A stretch of 64,000 nucleotides of DNA from a virus. Under the pieces are notes generated by a model. The model was not told the DNA's origin, made no database searches, and was given only the letters and a program-made list of their open reading frames with translations. The position numbers and the translations under genes were made by a program. Of the stretch, positions 6,228 to 12,744 are shown one piece after another (position 1 is the stretch's first letter; each line of letters starts with the position of its first letter). The DNA is taken from positions 88,720 through 152,719 of IMG/VR virus record IMGVR_UViG_3300033183_000354, one strand, 5' to 3'.

Positions 6228-6473
6228 ATATCTACAATAAAAAATTGTCGAACGAGTATAAACGTGGTTAAGCCTGTAAACGACATTAAAATTAAGACGC
6301 AGGTGGGAATGAAGAGCCCTCATAAGAAAGACTCAACTGGGAATGGTCCGTTCGTCCAGTCTAAAAATTAAGGAACGCGCGAGTTACGAGGCCCCCGGGC
6401 TCGAAAATAGAATGAAAAAGACCGTCCTAGGAATCGGTTTGGGGTCCCATATTATTATTGAGGAGCAAACATA
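6228..6473 (+). ncRNA. Candidate structured RNA or long structured leader
   Basis: About 245 bases between a promoter and the next ATG. Complementary arms seen by eye: TGTCG 6246-6250 with CGACA 6281-6285; ACTGG 6336-6340 with CCAGT 6356-6360; a GC-rich hairpin at 6387-6403 (CGAG...CTCG around CCCCCGGG); ACCG 6421-6424 with CGGT 6435-6438. Local GC is well above the AT-rich surroundings, a common mark of functional RNA in such genomes. It may be an independent small RNA or the 5' leader of the gene at 6474. A 20-codon frame at 6309-6371 is possible but weak. Confidence 0.45.
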
Positions 6474-7598
6474 ATGGCATTACAAAAACGTAAGAAGAAA
6501 ACAGTTCGCGCTCGTGCGCGTACAGGGATAGCTGCAGCACCTATCGATAAGGGCTTTGAGGCTGTTAAAGATTATTTCCATATGGAGATCGATCGTAAAG
6601 ACATCTCAGCTCAAATCAAGACTTATATCAAGAAAACATTGAATAAGTCAGATCAGCGCGCCGCGCTTGCCTGTCCTGAATATAAGTTTGTTCTCGGATA
6701 TTTAGGTGCCACAGCATTTTGGAATAATCAAGGGTTGACTCAATGTGATAAATCAAAGTCATATACAGCACACTTAGATGCTAAGATTGCTGATCTAGTA
6801 GTACTTGGTAAGACCATCTTAGCAGAGAAAAAGGCTGAAGCAAAGACAGAAAGTAACGTAATAACACTTTCTCCAGCACAACGCCTTCAGAATAAGATTA
6901 GTAATACTATTATGCAAGATCTACTTAATCTCGAAGATCAGTGGATCGAAGGTAAGAAGACTACAATTGATGTTTATCTTCTCTTTAAGAAATACAGTTT
7001 GGCTGGATCGGCTACATTGCCAGTCCGCCAGGTGATTGAGGGATGGTTGCTAGATTATGAAGATGCATACCATAAGCGTTGTGACCAAGCCGTCGAGGGC
7101 TATTCACATGTGAAAAGACCTGAACTCAATCGCCGCATTAAAGCGTGTCAAGACATGCTCCTCGATCTTGACCGCATTAAGTCCGCAGCGAAGGCTACTC
7201 GTAAAACTCGAGTCAAACAGCCTAAAGCTGCGGACAAACAAATCTCGAAGGTTAAATACAAGACCGAAGATACTACATATAAACTAGTATCAATCCCACC
7301 AATTCAAATGGTCGGTAAGATTCGATTGTATACCTTCAATACGAAGACTCGTACTCTTACAGAGTATGTAACACAAAGTACAAATGGGTTTGAAATCTCA
7401 GGTAGTACTATCAAGAACATTGATACTGTTAATAGTCGTCAAGTTCGTCTTCGTAAACCAGATGAGTTTCTTCCGCTTGTGCTAACAAAAACTGTAAGAC
7501 AGGTTGACGCCGAGTGGAAGAAGCTCACTACTAAAACAAGTGTGCCAAACGGTCGTATTAATGCAGATACTATTCTATTGAGGGTATTAGACAAATGA
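6474..7598 (+). CDS. Basic T4-like phage protein, unknown function
   Basis: 374 residues, ATG with GAGGAG 9 bases upstream. The N-terminus is very basic (QKRKKKTVRARARTG), a likely nucleic-acid contact. Residues about 30-240 are helical; around 225-255 is a Lys/Ala/Arg-rich linker (AAKATRKTRVKQPKAADK), and the rest looks beta-rich. Two-domain proteins of this type are conserved in marine T4-like phages without known function. Overlaps the next gene by four bases (ATGA). The long structured leader upstream suggests controlled expression. Confidence 0.65.
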   Translation: MALQKRKKKTVRARARTGIAAAPIDKGFEAVKDYFHMEIDRKDISAQIKTYIKKTLNKSDQRAALACPEYKFVLGYLGATAFWNNQGLTQCDKSKSYTAHLDAKIADLVVLGKTILAEKKAEAKTESNVITLSPAQRLQNKISNTIMQDLLNLEDQWIEGKKTTIDVYLLFKKYSLAGSATLPVRQVIEGWLLDYEDAYHKRCDQAVEGYSHVKRPELNRRIKACQDMLLDLDRIKSAAKATRKTRVKQPKAADKQISKVKYKTEDTTYKLVSIPPIQMVGKIRLYTFNTKTRTLTEYVTQSTNGFEISGSTIKNIDTVNSRQVRLRKPDEFLPLVLTKTVRQVDAEWKKLTTKTSVPNGRINADTILLRVLDK

Positions 7599-7861
7599 TT
7601 AAAGTAGATTATGAAGAAGAAGTGATGATGCTTCGCAAGAAGGTTAGAGCCTATGAGGATACAAACTCTCAGGCATCAGATGAACTCGTTGTAAAATCCT
7701 TGAAGAAATACTATGATATTTGTAGTATACCTGACAAGGTTGATTTGTCAGACGACATCATCGAACCAGATGAAGAACTGCTTAAGGCAATTAATCGAGT
7801 TCTTGCTGATTATATGCCCCAGGATGACTATGATAGGTGGAAAAATGAAAACAATCTCTGA
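7595..7861 (+). CDS. Small acidic phage protein
   Basis: 88 residues starting in an ATGA junction. It is strongly acidic, with a helical start (EEEVMMLRKKVRAYEDT) and an acidic middle (DLSDDIIEPDEELLKA). No motif is recognised. It is one of a run of six tightly coupled small genes (7595-9122) leading to gp33 and gp32, so it may belong to the replication/transcription accessory set; this rests on position only. Confidence 0.6.
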   Translation: MIKVDYEEEVMMLRKKVRAYEDTNSQASDELVVKSLKKYYDICSIPDKVDLSDDIIEPDEELLKAINRVLADYMPQDDYDRWKNENNL

Positions 7862-8066
7862 CGAAGAATATGAGTTATTTCAAAAACTAAAAACTATTGT
7901 AAAGCACTCTAATCCAGAACGCTCTGGTGTATTTTTCATCTGCGGTGCTGGAGGTGAACGAGACAACATGGGTTTACCAGAAAGAATCAATGTTTGTCCT
8001 GCGTATGGGTTAGATGGAATGGCACAGTATACAAAGTCGAAAGACTATTCAGCACCAGGGTGGTAA
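7845..8066 (+). CDS. Small phage protein, unknown function
   Basis: 73 residues. The ATG at 7845 has AGGTGG six or so bases upstream and overlaps the end of the previous gene by 17 bases; the longer frame from 7713 would run wholly within that gene and is rejected. The product has a helical start (SDEEYELFQKLKTIVKH) and a Gly-rich strand region (GVFFICGAGGERDNMG). Not recognised. Confidence 0.55.
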   Translation: MKTISDEEYELFQKLKTIVKHSNPERSGVFFICGAGGERDNMGLPERINVCPAYGLDGMAQYTKSKDYSAPGW

Positions 8067-8068
8067 AA

Positions 8069-8398
8069 ATGACTGAATATAAACCAGACAACTGGGTGAT
8101 TATCAAAATGAAAGGTGATGATCCACACTATCGAGTACTTGCCGGCTGGTCGGGTGGTTATTTGGATGGTGATAGTTGGCGTATAAACAGCGGTATTACT
8201 CGTCACGAATTTGATGGAGATTACTGGTATTTCTATGGATCTTCTGGAAGTTGTTATAAATGCCATGTTGATAGTTATCATTTGAGAATGAACAATGCAC
8301 ACGTCTGGGGACAATTACAAGAACTGCATGGCGTTAAAGTAGAGATGCTTGAAAATCTAGCATGGACTAAAAAAGATTGGGATTGGATAATTAAATGA
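8069..8398 (+). CDS. Small aromatic-rich beta protein
   Basis: 109 residues from the ATG at 8069; the frame from 7994 overlaps the previous gene and lacks a ribosome binding site. The sequence is rich in Tyr, Trp and Gly with repeated short strands (YRVLAGWSGGYLDGDSWRIN, DYWYFYGSSGSCYKC), which suggests a compact beta-barrel or SH3-like fold. The C-terminus is Trp-rich (LAWTKKDWDWIIK). Stop overlaps the next start (ATGA). Function unknown. Confidence 0.65.
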   Translation: MTEYKPDNWVIIKMKGDDPHYRVLAGWSGGYLDGDSWRINSGITRHEFDGDYWYFYGSSGSCYKCHVDSYHLRMNNAHVWGQLQELHGVKVEMLENLAWTKKDWDWIIK

Positions 8399-8715
8399 GT
8401 AATGATTATGTAGTTGTAACAACAATCAGTCAGTTTAGACACCGATATGTGATGCATAAGGATGATCTACAAAAACTGAATCCTGATATTCCTGTCAATC
8501 CCATTGAATGGGCTTGTGATACAGTCACTTCAGAAGAAGCAGAAGAGTTTTCTCAGTATTGGTTAGGTGAGACTATTATCGATACTACCACAATGACAAA
8601 AGATGAAATGTTGGAACTGTTTGATCAAGATAACGACTATCTGAAAGATTGGACACATGAGTATAAAATTGAGTGGGTTAGGAAGAATCTAAAAGGAAAA
8701 GATGACCATGACTAA
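8395..8715 (+). CDS. Conserved small phage protein
   Basis: 106 residues, start coupled to the previous stop. The N-terminal half has strands (DYVVVTTISQFRHRYVM), the C-terminal half an acidic helical stretch (MTKDEMLELFDQDNDYL). Proteins of this outline occur near gp32 in T4-like phages but no function is established that I can name. The next gene starts within its last 14 bases. Confidence 0.6.
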   Translation: MSNDYVVVTTISQFRHRYVMHKDDLQKLNPDIPVNPIEWACDTVTSEEAEEFSQYWLGETIIDTTTMTKDEMLELFDQDNDYLKDWTHEYKIEWVRKNLKGKDDHD

Positions 8716-8890
8716 GGTATTAATGTGTGATCCACCGAGTGGGTGGAAGTATGGATTTCCAAAGCCAATGCCTAGAGATGTCAAAGATGTCAAAGCGTGG
8801 TTGGTAGAGAATGGTTATCCACAAAGAGAAATTGATCAGTGTGGTGATCATTTCTGGGTAAGACATTGGGAGACGGAACTTGACAATTGA
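8702..8890 (+). CDS. Small conserved phage protein
   Basis: 62 residues; ATGs at 8702 and 8708 are both in frame, and AGG at 8694-8696 fits the first better. The product contains CDPPSGWKYGFPKPMP and VKAWLVENGYPQREIDQ, a short proline-rich segment followed by a helix. It sits directly before gp33 with an 11-base overlap. I recognise no family with a known role. Confidence 0.6.
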   Translation: MTMTKVLMCDPPSGWKYGFPKPMPRDVKDVKAWLVENGYPQREIDQCGDHFWVRHWETELDN

Positions 8891-9122
8891 AGAAAACTTT
8901 TTAACTAAATCTAAATTTACTAAGCTTATTGAAGCAACAGTAGTTGAGACACGACTATCGTATATGGATACGATCTTACATCTTTGTGAAGAAAACAACA
9001 TTGATCCAGAAGATGTAAAGAAATTCATCTCGCCTATCATCAAAGATAAGCTAGAGGCAGAGGCAATGGCCTTAAACTTTTTGCCAAAACAAAATACATT
9101 AGACTCGTCTTTATTTGAATAG
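8880..9122 (+). CDS. 33: gp33-like late transcription co-activator
   Basis: 80 residues starting at TTG (8880), with GGGAGA about eight bases upstream; the first in-frame ATG would remove the first third. The protein is helical (KLIEATVVETRLSYMDTILH, then a DPEDVKKFI block) and ends in a short hydrophobic-acidic tail (TLDSSLFE). Tails of this sort in T4 gp33 and gp55 bind the sliding clamp. gp33 binds the RNA polymerase beta flap and links it to the clamp to activate TATAAATA promoters, which are abundant in this window. Position just before gp32 matches T4-like gene order (T4: 33-59-32). Confidence 0.7.
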   Translation: MTIEENFLTKSKFTKLIEATVVETRLSYMDTILHLCEENNIDPEDVKKFISPIIKDKLEAEAMALNFLPKQNTLDSSLFE

Positions 9123-9137
9123 TACGTATATATACTA

Positions 9138-9166
9138 TGTACAATACAGTCGATACGATGTATAAT
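9138..9166 (+). promoter_or_regulatory. Sigma70-like promoter of gene 32
   Basis: TGTACA (9138-9143), 17-base spacer, TATAAT (9161-9166). Start expected near 9173, leaving a leader of about 30 bases with AGGA before the gene 32 ATG. The -35/-10 geometry is identical to the promoter at 988, though the spacer sequence differs. Confidence 0.7.
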
Positions 9167-9204
9167 ACTACAGTTAATATTACAGCACATACAAGGATAC
9201 AAAC

Positions 9205-10119
9205 ATGTCATTCGAAAATCTAAAACGCAATCGCGACCAAATCTCCAAACTTGTTCAAGCAGCCGAAGCCACCAACGGAGGTGGTGAAAAGAAGTCGTAT
9301 GTCGATGAACGAATTTGGAAACCTACAGTAGACAAAGCGGGTAACGGCTATGCAGTCATTCGATTCCTCCCAGCAGCAGAAGGCCAAGAACTCCCATGGG
9401 TTCGATACTGGGATCATGGATTCAAAGGACCAACCGGTCAGTGGTATATCGAAAACAGCCTTACTTCTATTGGTCAACCTGATCCAGTTGGTGAACTCAA
9501 CTCAAAGTTGTGGAATTCTGGGTTCGAGGAAGACAAAGAAAAAGCCCGAGCACAAAAGCGTCGACTCCACTATGTAACTAATATCCTCGTTCTTCAGGAT
9601 CCAAGTGCTCCTCAAAACGAAGGTAAAGTATTCCTCTATAAGTTTGGTAAAAAGATCTTTGATAAGATCATGGACTCTATGCAACCAGACTTTGCAGATG
9701 AAACACCAGTCAATCCATTTGACTTTTGGTCAGGTGCAGACTTTAAGTTGAAGATCCGTCAAGTAGAAGGATATCGTAATTATGATAAGTCGGAGTTTGC
9801 AGGAACATCTTCTCTCTATGATGGAGATGAATCCAAGTTGGAAACAGTCTATAACCAACTACATGATCTCAGTGAGTTCACCGATCCAAAGAACTACAAA
9901 ACGTATGACGAGCTCAAAGCAAAGTTGATGCGTGTTCTCGGTGAAGAGGCCACAGCAGGTTCATATACGATTAAGCAAGAAGCGATGATCAATGAACCGG
10001 CACCAATGCTTGAACCTCGTTCAGCTGAACCAGTAACGGCAGATCAATTGTCTGCTAGCTCACTCGAAGATGACGATGATACCATGTCATATTTCGCTCG
10101 GTTAGCTAGTGACGAATAA
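9205..10119 (+). CDS. 32: Single-stranded DNA-binding protein gp32
   Basis: 304 residues, close to T4 gp32 (301). It coats single-stranded DNA during replication, recombination and repair. The basic N-terminal cooperativity region (NLKRNRDQISKLV) is followed by the OB-fold core with the conserved blocks IRFLPA, WYIENSLTSIGQPDPVGE and KVFLYKFGKKIFDKI. The C-terminus is acidic (LEDDDDTMSYFARLASDE), the arm that recruits partner proteins in T4. I see no cysteine in the protein, so the T4 zinc site is absent, as in cyanophage gp32 proteins. It has its own promoter and is followed by a long non-coding region. Confidence 0.95.
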   Translation: MSFENLKRNRDQISKLVQAAEATNGGGEKKSYVDERIWKPTVDKAGNGYAVIRFLPAAEGQELPWVRYWDHGFKGPTGQWYIENSLTSIGQPDPVGELNSKLWNSGFEEDKEKARAQKRRLHYVTNILVLQDPSAPQNEGKVFLYKFGKKIFDKIMDSMQPDFADETPVNPFDFWSGADFKLKIRQVEGYRNYDKSEFAGTSSLYDGDESKLETVYNQLHDLSEFTDPKNYKTYDELKAKLMRVLGEEATAGSYTIKQEAMINEPAPMLEPRSAEPVTADQLSASSLEDDDDTMSYFARLASDE

Positions 10120-10535
10120 TATATATAATTCTGCATCCACATTTTATTTCGTGGCTCTGCTGAATAAAGGGGTTGGCCGCCAGAAATAAGCTCGTACAGA
10201 TCAACGGTTAGTCTGTCAAATAAGCATGTGGATGATCTAATAGGTAAGATGCTGGGATAACTCGGCAATGGGAGTTCGAATCTCTCTCCACATACTCCAT
10301 AAAGCGTCCTCGAACCGGGCGCTAGGATATGTCTGATTATGCTATGTAGGGTCGATATATCTGACAGGGAAGTAACCCGTTTTAGATCGATAGCTATCTC
10401 TATATTGGGTGGCGGTATAGAGCGATATATCAAATGCCTTCTGCAGAGCGGTAGGTATAGGCCACCCCAAATTTTGTTTATTTTAAGTCATAGATTGTTA
10501 CTCATAGTACTAATTGAATGACTATAATAAACCTT
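10120..10535 (+). ncRNA. Non-coding stretch with tRNA-like element and possible pseudoknot
   Basis: More than 400 bases without a convincing protein gene. Besides the tRNA-like element (10226-10293) it holds a hairpin GCGTCC 10304-10309 / GGGCGC 10317-10322, a hairpin CTCTATA 10398-10404 / TATAGAG 10416-10422, and GGGTGGC 10407-10413 in the loop of that hairpin, complementary to GCCACCC 10461-10467. The last two could form an H-type pseudoknot, followed by a T-rich tract (ATTTTGTTTATTTT). An unidentified phage RNA read through from gene 32, or processed with the tRNAs, is plausible. The 60-residue and 129-residue frames here look spurious. Confidence 0.45.
10226..10293 (+). tRNA. tRNA-like element, identity unresolved (possible degenerate tRNA)
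   Basis: Acceptor-like arms ATGTGGA (10226-10232) and TCCACAT (10287-10293) pair perfectly over seven bases. The D-arm is ATCT-AATAGGTA-AGAT with the conserved GG; the T-arm is GGGAG-TTCGAAT-CTCTC. Only 19 bases remain between D- and T-arms, three or four short of normal. The best anticodon stem is GCTG/CGGC with an eight-base loop (GGATAACT) that has no proper U33-anticodon-purine37 arrangement. CCA is not encoded directly after the acceptor, unlike the other four tRNAs here. It may be a decayed tRNA or a tRNA-like domain of a larger RNA. Confidence 0.5.
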
Positions 10536-10609
10536 GCGGGTATAGTATAATGGTATTACAATCGCCTTCCAAGCCAAAGACCTCGGTTCGATTCCGGGTA
10601 CCCGCTCCA
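10536..10609 (+). tRNA. tRNA-Gly (anticodon UCC), weak anticodon stem
   Basis: Acceptor GCGGGTA/TACCCGC, discriminator T, encoded CCA, T-arm CTCGG-TTCGATT-CCGGG and loop CTTCCAA with anticodon TCC, all as in tRNA-Gly(UCC). The anticodon stem as read is ATCGC opposite GCCAA, leaving two mismatches (C-C and A-A) in five pairs. It could still work, as tRNA-Gly tolerates some loss, or may be under decay. Confidence 0.8.
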
Positions 10610-10732
10610 GTTTAGGTCAGCCAACCGATTAGGCCTAGTCGCTGAGTAAGCCTCGGACAAAAGTTGGTGCAACTGAAAGGAGAGAGACTACTTCGGTAGT
10701 CGGGGATTAGGAGACTTCGGTCTCCTAATTCT
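10610..10732 (+). other. Structured tail after tRNA-Gly with two UUCG-capped hairpins
   Basis: Between tRNA-Gly and the convergent tape-measure gene. CCAAC (about 10621-10625) pairs with GTTGG further on, enclosing AGGC/GCCT and CCG/CGG arms; an AGTTG-GTG-CAACT hairpin follows; then GACTAC-TTCG-GTAGTC at 10686-10701 and a stronger TTCG-capped stem at 10706-10729. No protein frame. It looks like the processed or terminated 3' end of the plus-strand RNA, with nested pairings that go beyond a plain terminator. Confidence 0.45.
10706..10729 (+). terminator. UUCG-capped terminator hairpin between convergent genes
   Basis: ATTAGGAGAC (10706-10715), loop TTCG, GTCTCCTAAT (10720-10729): a perfect ten-pair stem followed by TCTTT. 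It lies four bases before the stop of the minus-strand tape-measure gene, so it could end plus-strand transcription from the gene 32/tRNA unit. As part of the minus transcript there is no downstream T-run, so its role is mainly for the plus strand. Confidence 0.6.
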
Positions 10733-12568
10733 TTATGGGCCTTGATCCCAAATCATCTCGCTAGGATTAAATGAACTCACATCACCGCGTGGAAGAAAGG
10801 TGTTATTTTCATTTTGAATAGAAACGTTATCACCTACTTGACCTACAGCTACAGTTCCTCTTGATACAGGTACATTATTATTTGTTGAAGCAGTAATTTG
10901 AGCTGCGCCAGACGCGACACCACTATCAACTTGAGGCTTGCTTATGGCTTGTCGCGGCTTGGGTGCCGGTGTATAACTCTCATCAAATGTATTAGTGTCA
11001 GGCAATGTTGATGCAACGCGGGCCGCTTCTCTTAATTTTAGTTCTTCATCTGTCTTTCCAATGAGCCATGCTGCAACTTTTCTTCCGGCATAATCACCAC
11101 CAAAATAACCAGCTAGTGTTCCAATGACACCACCAATGAGTGTTCCCGGTCCAGGGAATGCACTACCAATAGCACCTCCAAGTAATCCGAATCCAATCGT
11201 TCCAAGTGTTCCTCCAATAAGAGGACCTAATTGTTCAATCTTTTCATCCATGCTTAGACTATCATCCATCATAATTGATGCTGCCAGCGCGCTATCGAGT
11301 GCAGCAAAGAGTAACGCTGAACCCGGAATCCCACGTAAGCCTTTAATCCGTGGAAACTTTTGCCACCATTTGGCTCCAGTACCAACTGGCTTCATCTTCT
11401 TTAAGTCTGCTTCACTTAATACTTGACTAGTCGCTTTACCATCTGCACCGGCGATCGCATAGTTGCCTTTAGCAGTCTTTACAACGTTCTTACCGTCTAA
11501 TGTACCATAGACTCGAGGAGCTGATGGCATCCTAGTATTTGCTGCCCTTTGAGCATCAATTTCTGCTGCAGTAGGACCTCTACGTACCATATTAGATACG
11601 CCCTTTGCAGCTAAAGCTGCGCCACCAGCGACAGCAGCCCCTCCAACAATATCTTCGGTTGTAATTTCTCCTGATCCATCATCACCTACTATACCATCAA
11701 AAAATTTATCATATACGTATGTTCCAGCTGCAACTGCAGCTGCTATTGCAAGAAGCCTTCCTCCTTTGCGCGTGCCAGCAAATAGTGCAATATTTTTTAA
11801 ACCTCTCATAAATGGACCAGGGGCAATGAGCAATGCCATACCAGCAAGAAGACCTGCAGTTTCTTTAAAGTTTGATGTTAATGTATCCCAGTCTCCTGTG
11901 ATAAGAGCATTTATACCATCTAACCCTTTACCTACACCTTCTTGGAGTGCTACCATTACCTTTGTTAAATCTGGCAACTTAATTCCAAGATCATCTAATT
12001 TCTTTTTTAAGTTTTCTCCAAGTTCACCAAGCTTGTTCATATTCTCGTCAGTGGCAAGAGCACCGACTGCAACACCAATGAGACCGAATCTCTTGCCTAG
12101 AAGCGAACCAAATGAACCACCAAGTGTCGCTCTTTCGGCCGCATCGCCGAGTTCTTTTTTTCCAGTTTGACTTGTTACCCAATCTCCAATCTCATCTGCA
12201 AAGACTACACCAAGAGCAGCAGGAATACCTTTCTTTGCAAACGTACCAAATAGTGATTTACCAAAGGCAAGGAGTCCACCGCCGGTTAATAATCCAGTCG
12301 GTAACGTCGTAAATTTATCAAACTTATCTCCAAGAGATGAAGCTCCACGACCAATAGCTCCACCCGCTGCGCCTACACTTACACCAATCTTTTGCATCAG
12401 AGATTGTTTCATCTCTCTTTGTTCTTCAAGCTCATCGCCTTTCTTTGTTTCCATATAAGAAACAAAGCGATCAATAGCACCACTCGTTTTAGCAGTGTTA
12501 TCGCTCACTTGCGTAAGGATTTTACCTTGAGATAAAAGAGTATCGTTGAGTGCAGCTAAACTAGACAT
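10733..12568 (-). CDS. 29: Tail tape measure protein, gp29-like
   Basis: 611 residues (T4 gp29 has 590). The N-terminal about 60 residues are helical and polar (ILTQVSDNTAKTSGAIDRF), followed by several hydrophobic Gly/Ala-rich segments (around residues 85-130, 235-290, 300-320 and 440-495, e.g. IGFGLLGGAIGSAFPGPG) and a Ser/Asn-rich C-terminus. This outline is typical of tape measure proteins, which set tail length and enter the host envelope during ejection. The gene directly follows the gp26/frameshift pair, the usual place of a tape measure behind its assembly chaperones. The assignment rests on layout, position and length more than on a motif. Confidence 0.7.
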   Translation of the reverse strand: MSSLAALNDTLLSQGKILTQVSDNTAKTSGAIDRFVSYMETKKGDELEEQREMKQSLMQKIGVSVGAAGGAIGRGASSLGDKFDKFTTLPTGLLTGGGLLAFGKSLFGTFAKKGIPAALGVVFADEIGDWVTSQTGKKELGDAAERATLGGSFGSLLGKRFGLIGVAVGALATDENMNKLGELGENLKKKLDDLGIKLPDLTKVMVALQEGVGKGLDGINALITGDWDTLTSNFKETAGLLAGMALLIAPGPFMRGLKNIALFAGTRKGGRLLAIAAAVAAGTYVYDKFFDGIVGDDGSGEITTEDIVGGAAVAGGAALAAKGVSNMVRRGPTAAEIDAQRAANTRMPSAPRVYGTLDGKNVVKTAKGNYAIAGADGKATSQVLSEADLKKMKPVGTGAKWWQKFPRIKGLRGIPGSALLFAALDSALAASIMMDDSLSMDEKIEQLGPLIGGTLGTIGFGLLGGAIGSAFPGPGTLIGGVIGTLAGYFGGDYAGRKVAAWLIGKTDEELKLREAARVASTLPDTNTFDESYTPAPKPRQAISKPQVDSGVASGAAQITASTNNNVPVSRGTVAVGQVGDNVSIQNENNTFLPRGDVSSFNPSEMIWDQGP

Positions 12569-12744
12569 TATTGATTTGCTCTTTCGTTCTGTTCTTTTAT
12601 AAATTCATTTAATAATGCAATATAAATTTCTCTCTCCCACGGTATCATATTATCCAGCTCAGTTAGAGAATAACTAAAATGTTGCATCATTGTAAAATTA
12701 GTTCTATAAAAGTTCTCTAACGTTTCATGAGAGAGATTAATTAA
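12568..12744 (-). CDS. gp26-linked short frame, probably read by -1 frameshift
   Basis: In the -1 frame relative to gp26, 58 codons continue from the slippery run to TAA at 12570-12568, overlapping the tape-measure ATG. The peptide contains NFYRTNFTMMQHFSYSLTEL and then DNMIPWEREIYIALL, a conserved block I associate with baseplate-hub assembly proteins of T4-like phages. There is no ATG, GTG or TTG before residue 19, and the frame opens about 31 bases inside gp26. Translation is most simply explained by slippage on T-TTT-TTT (12750-12744), giving a 296-residue fusion with gp26. Starting at ATT (12741) or at the internal ATG pair is the alternative. Confidence 0.65.
   Translation of the reverse strand, partial: LINLSHETLENFYRTNFTMMQHFSYSLTELDNMIPWEREIYIALLNEFIKEQNERANQ

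Noticed and set aside
6309-6371. 20-codon frame in the structured region
   Set aside because: The possible ribosome binding sequence directly abuts the ATG and the region shows RNA pairing; too short to support without further data.
10044-10433. 129-residue minus-strand frame after gene 32
   Set aside because: It overlaps gene 32 and the tRNA-like element, has no ribosome binding site and contains tRNA-antisense wording (CGERFELPLPSY).
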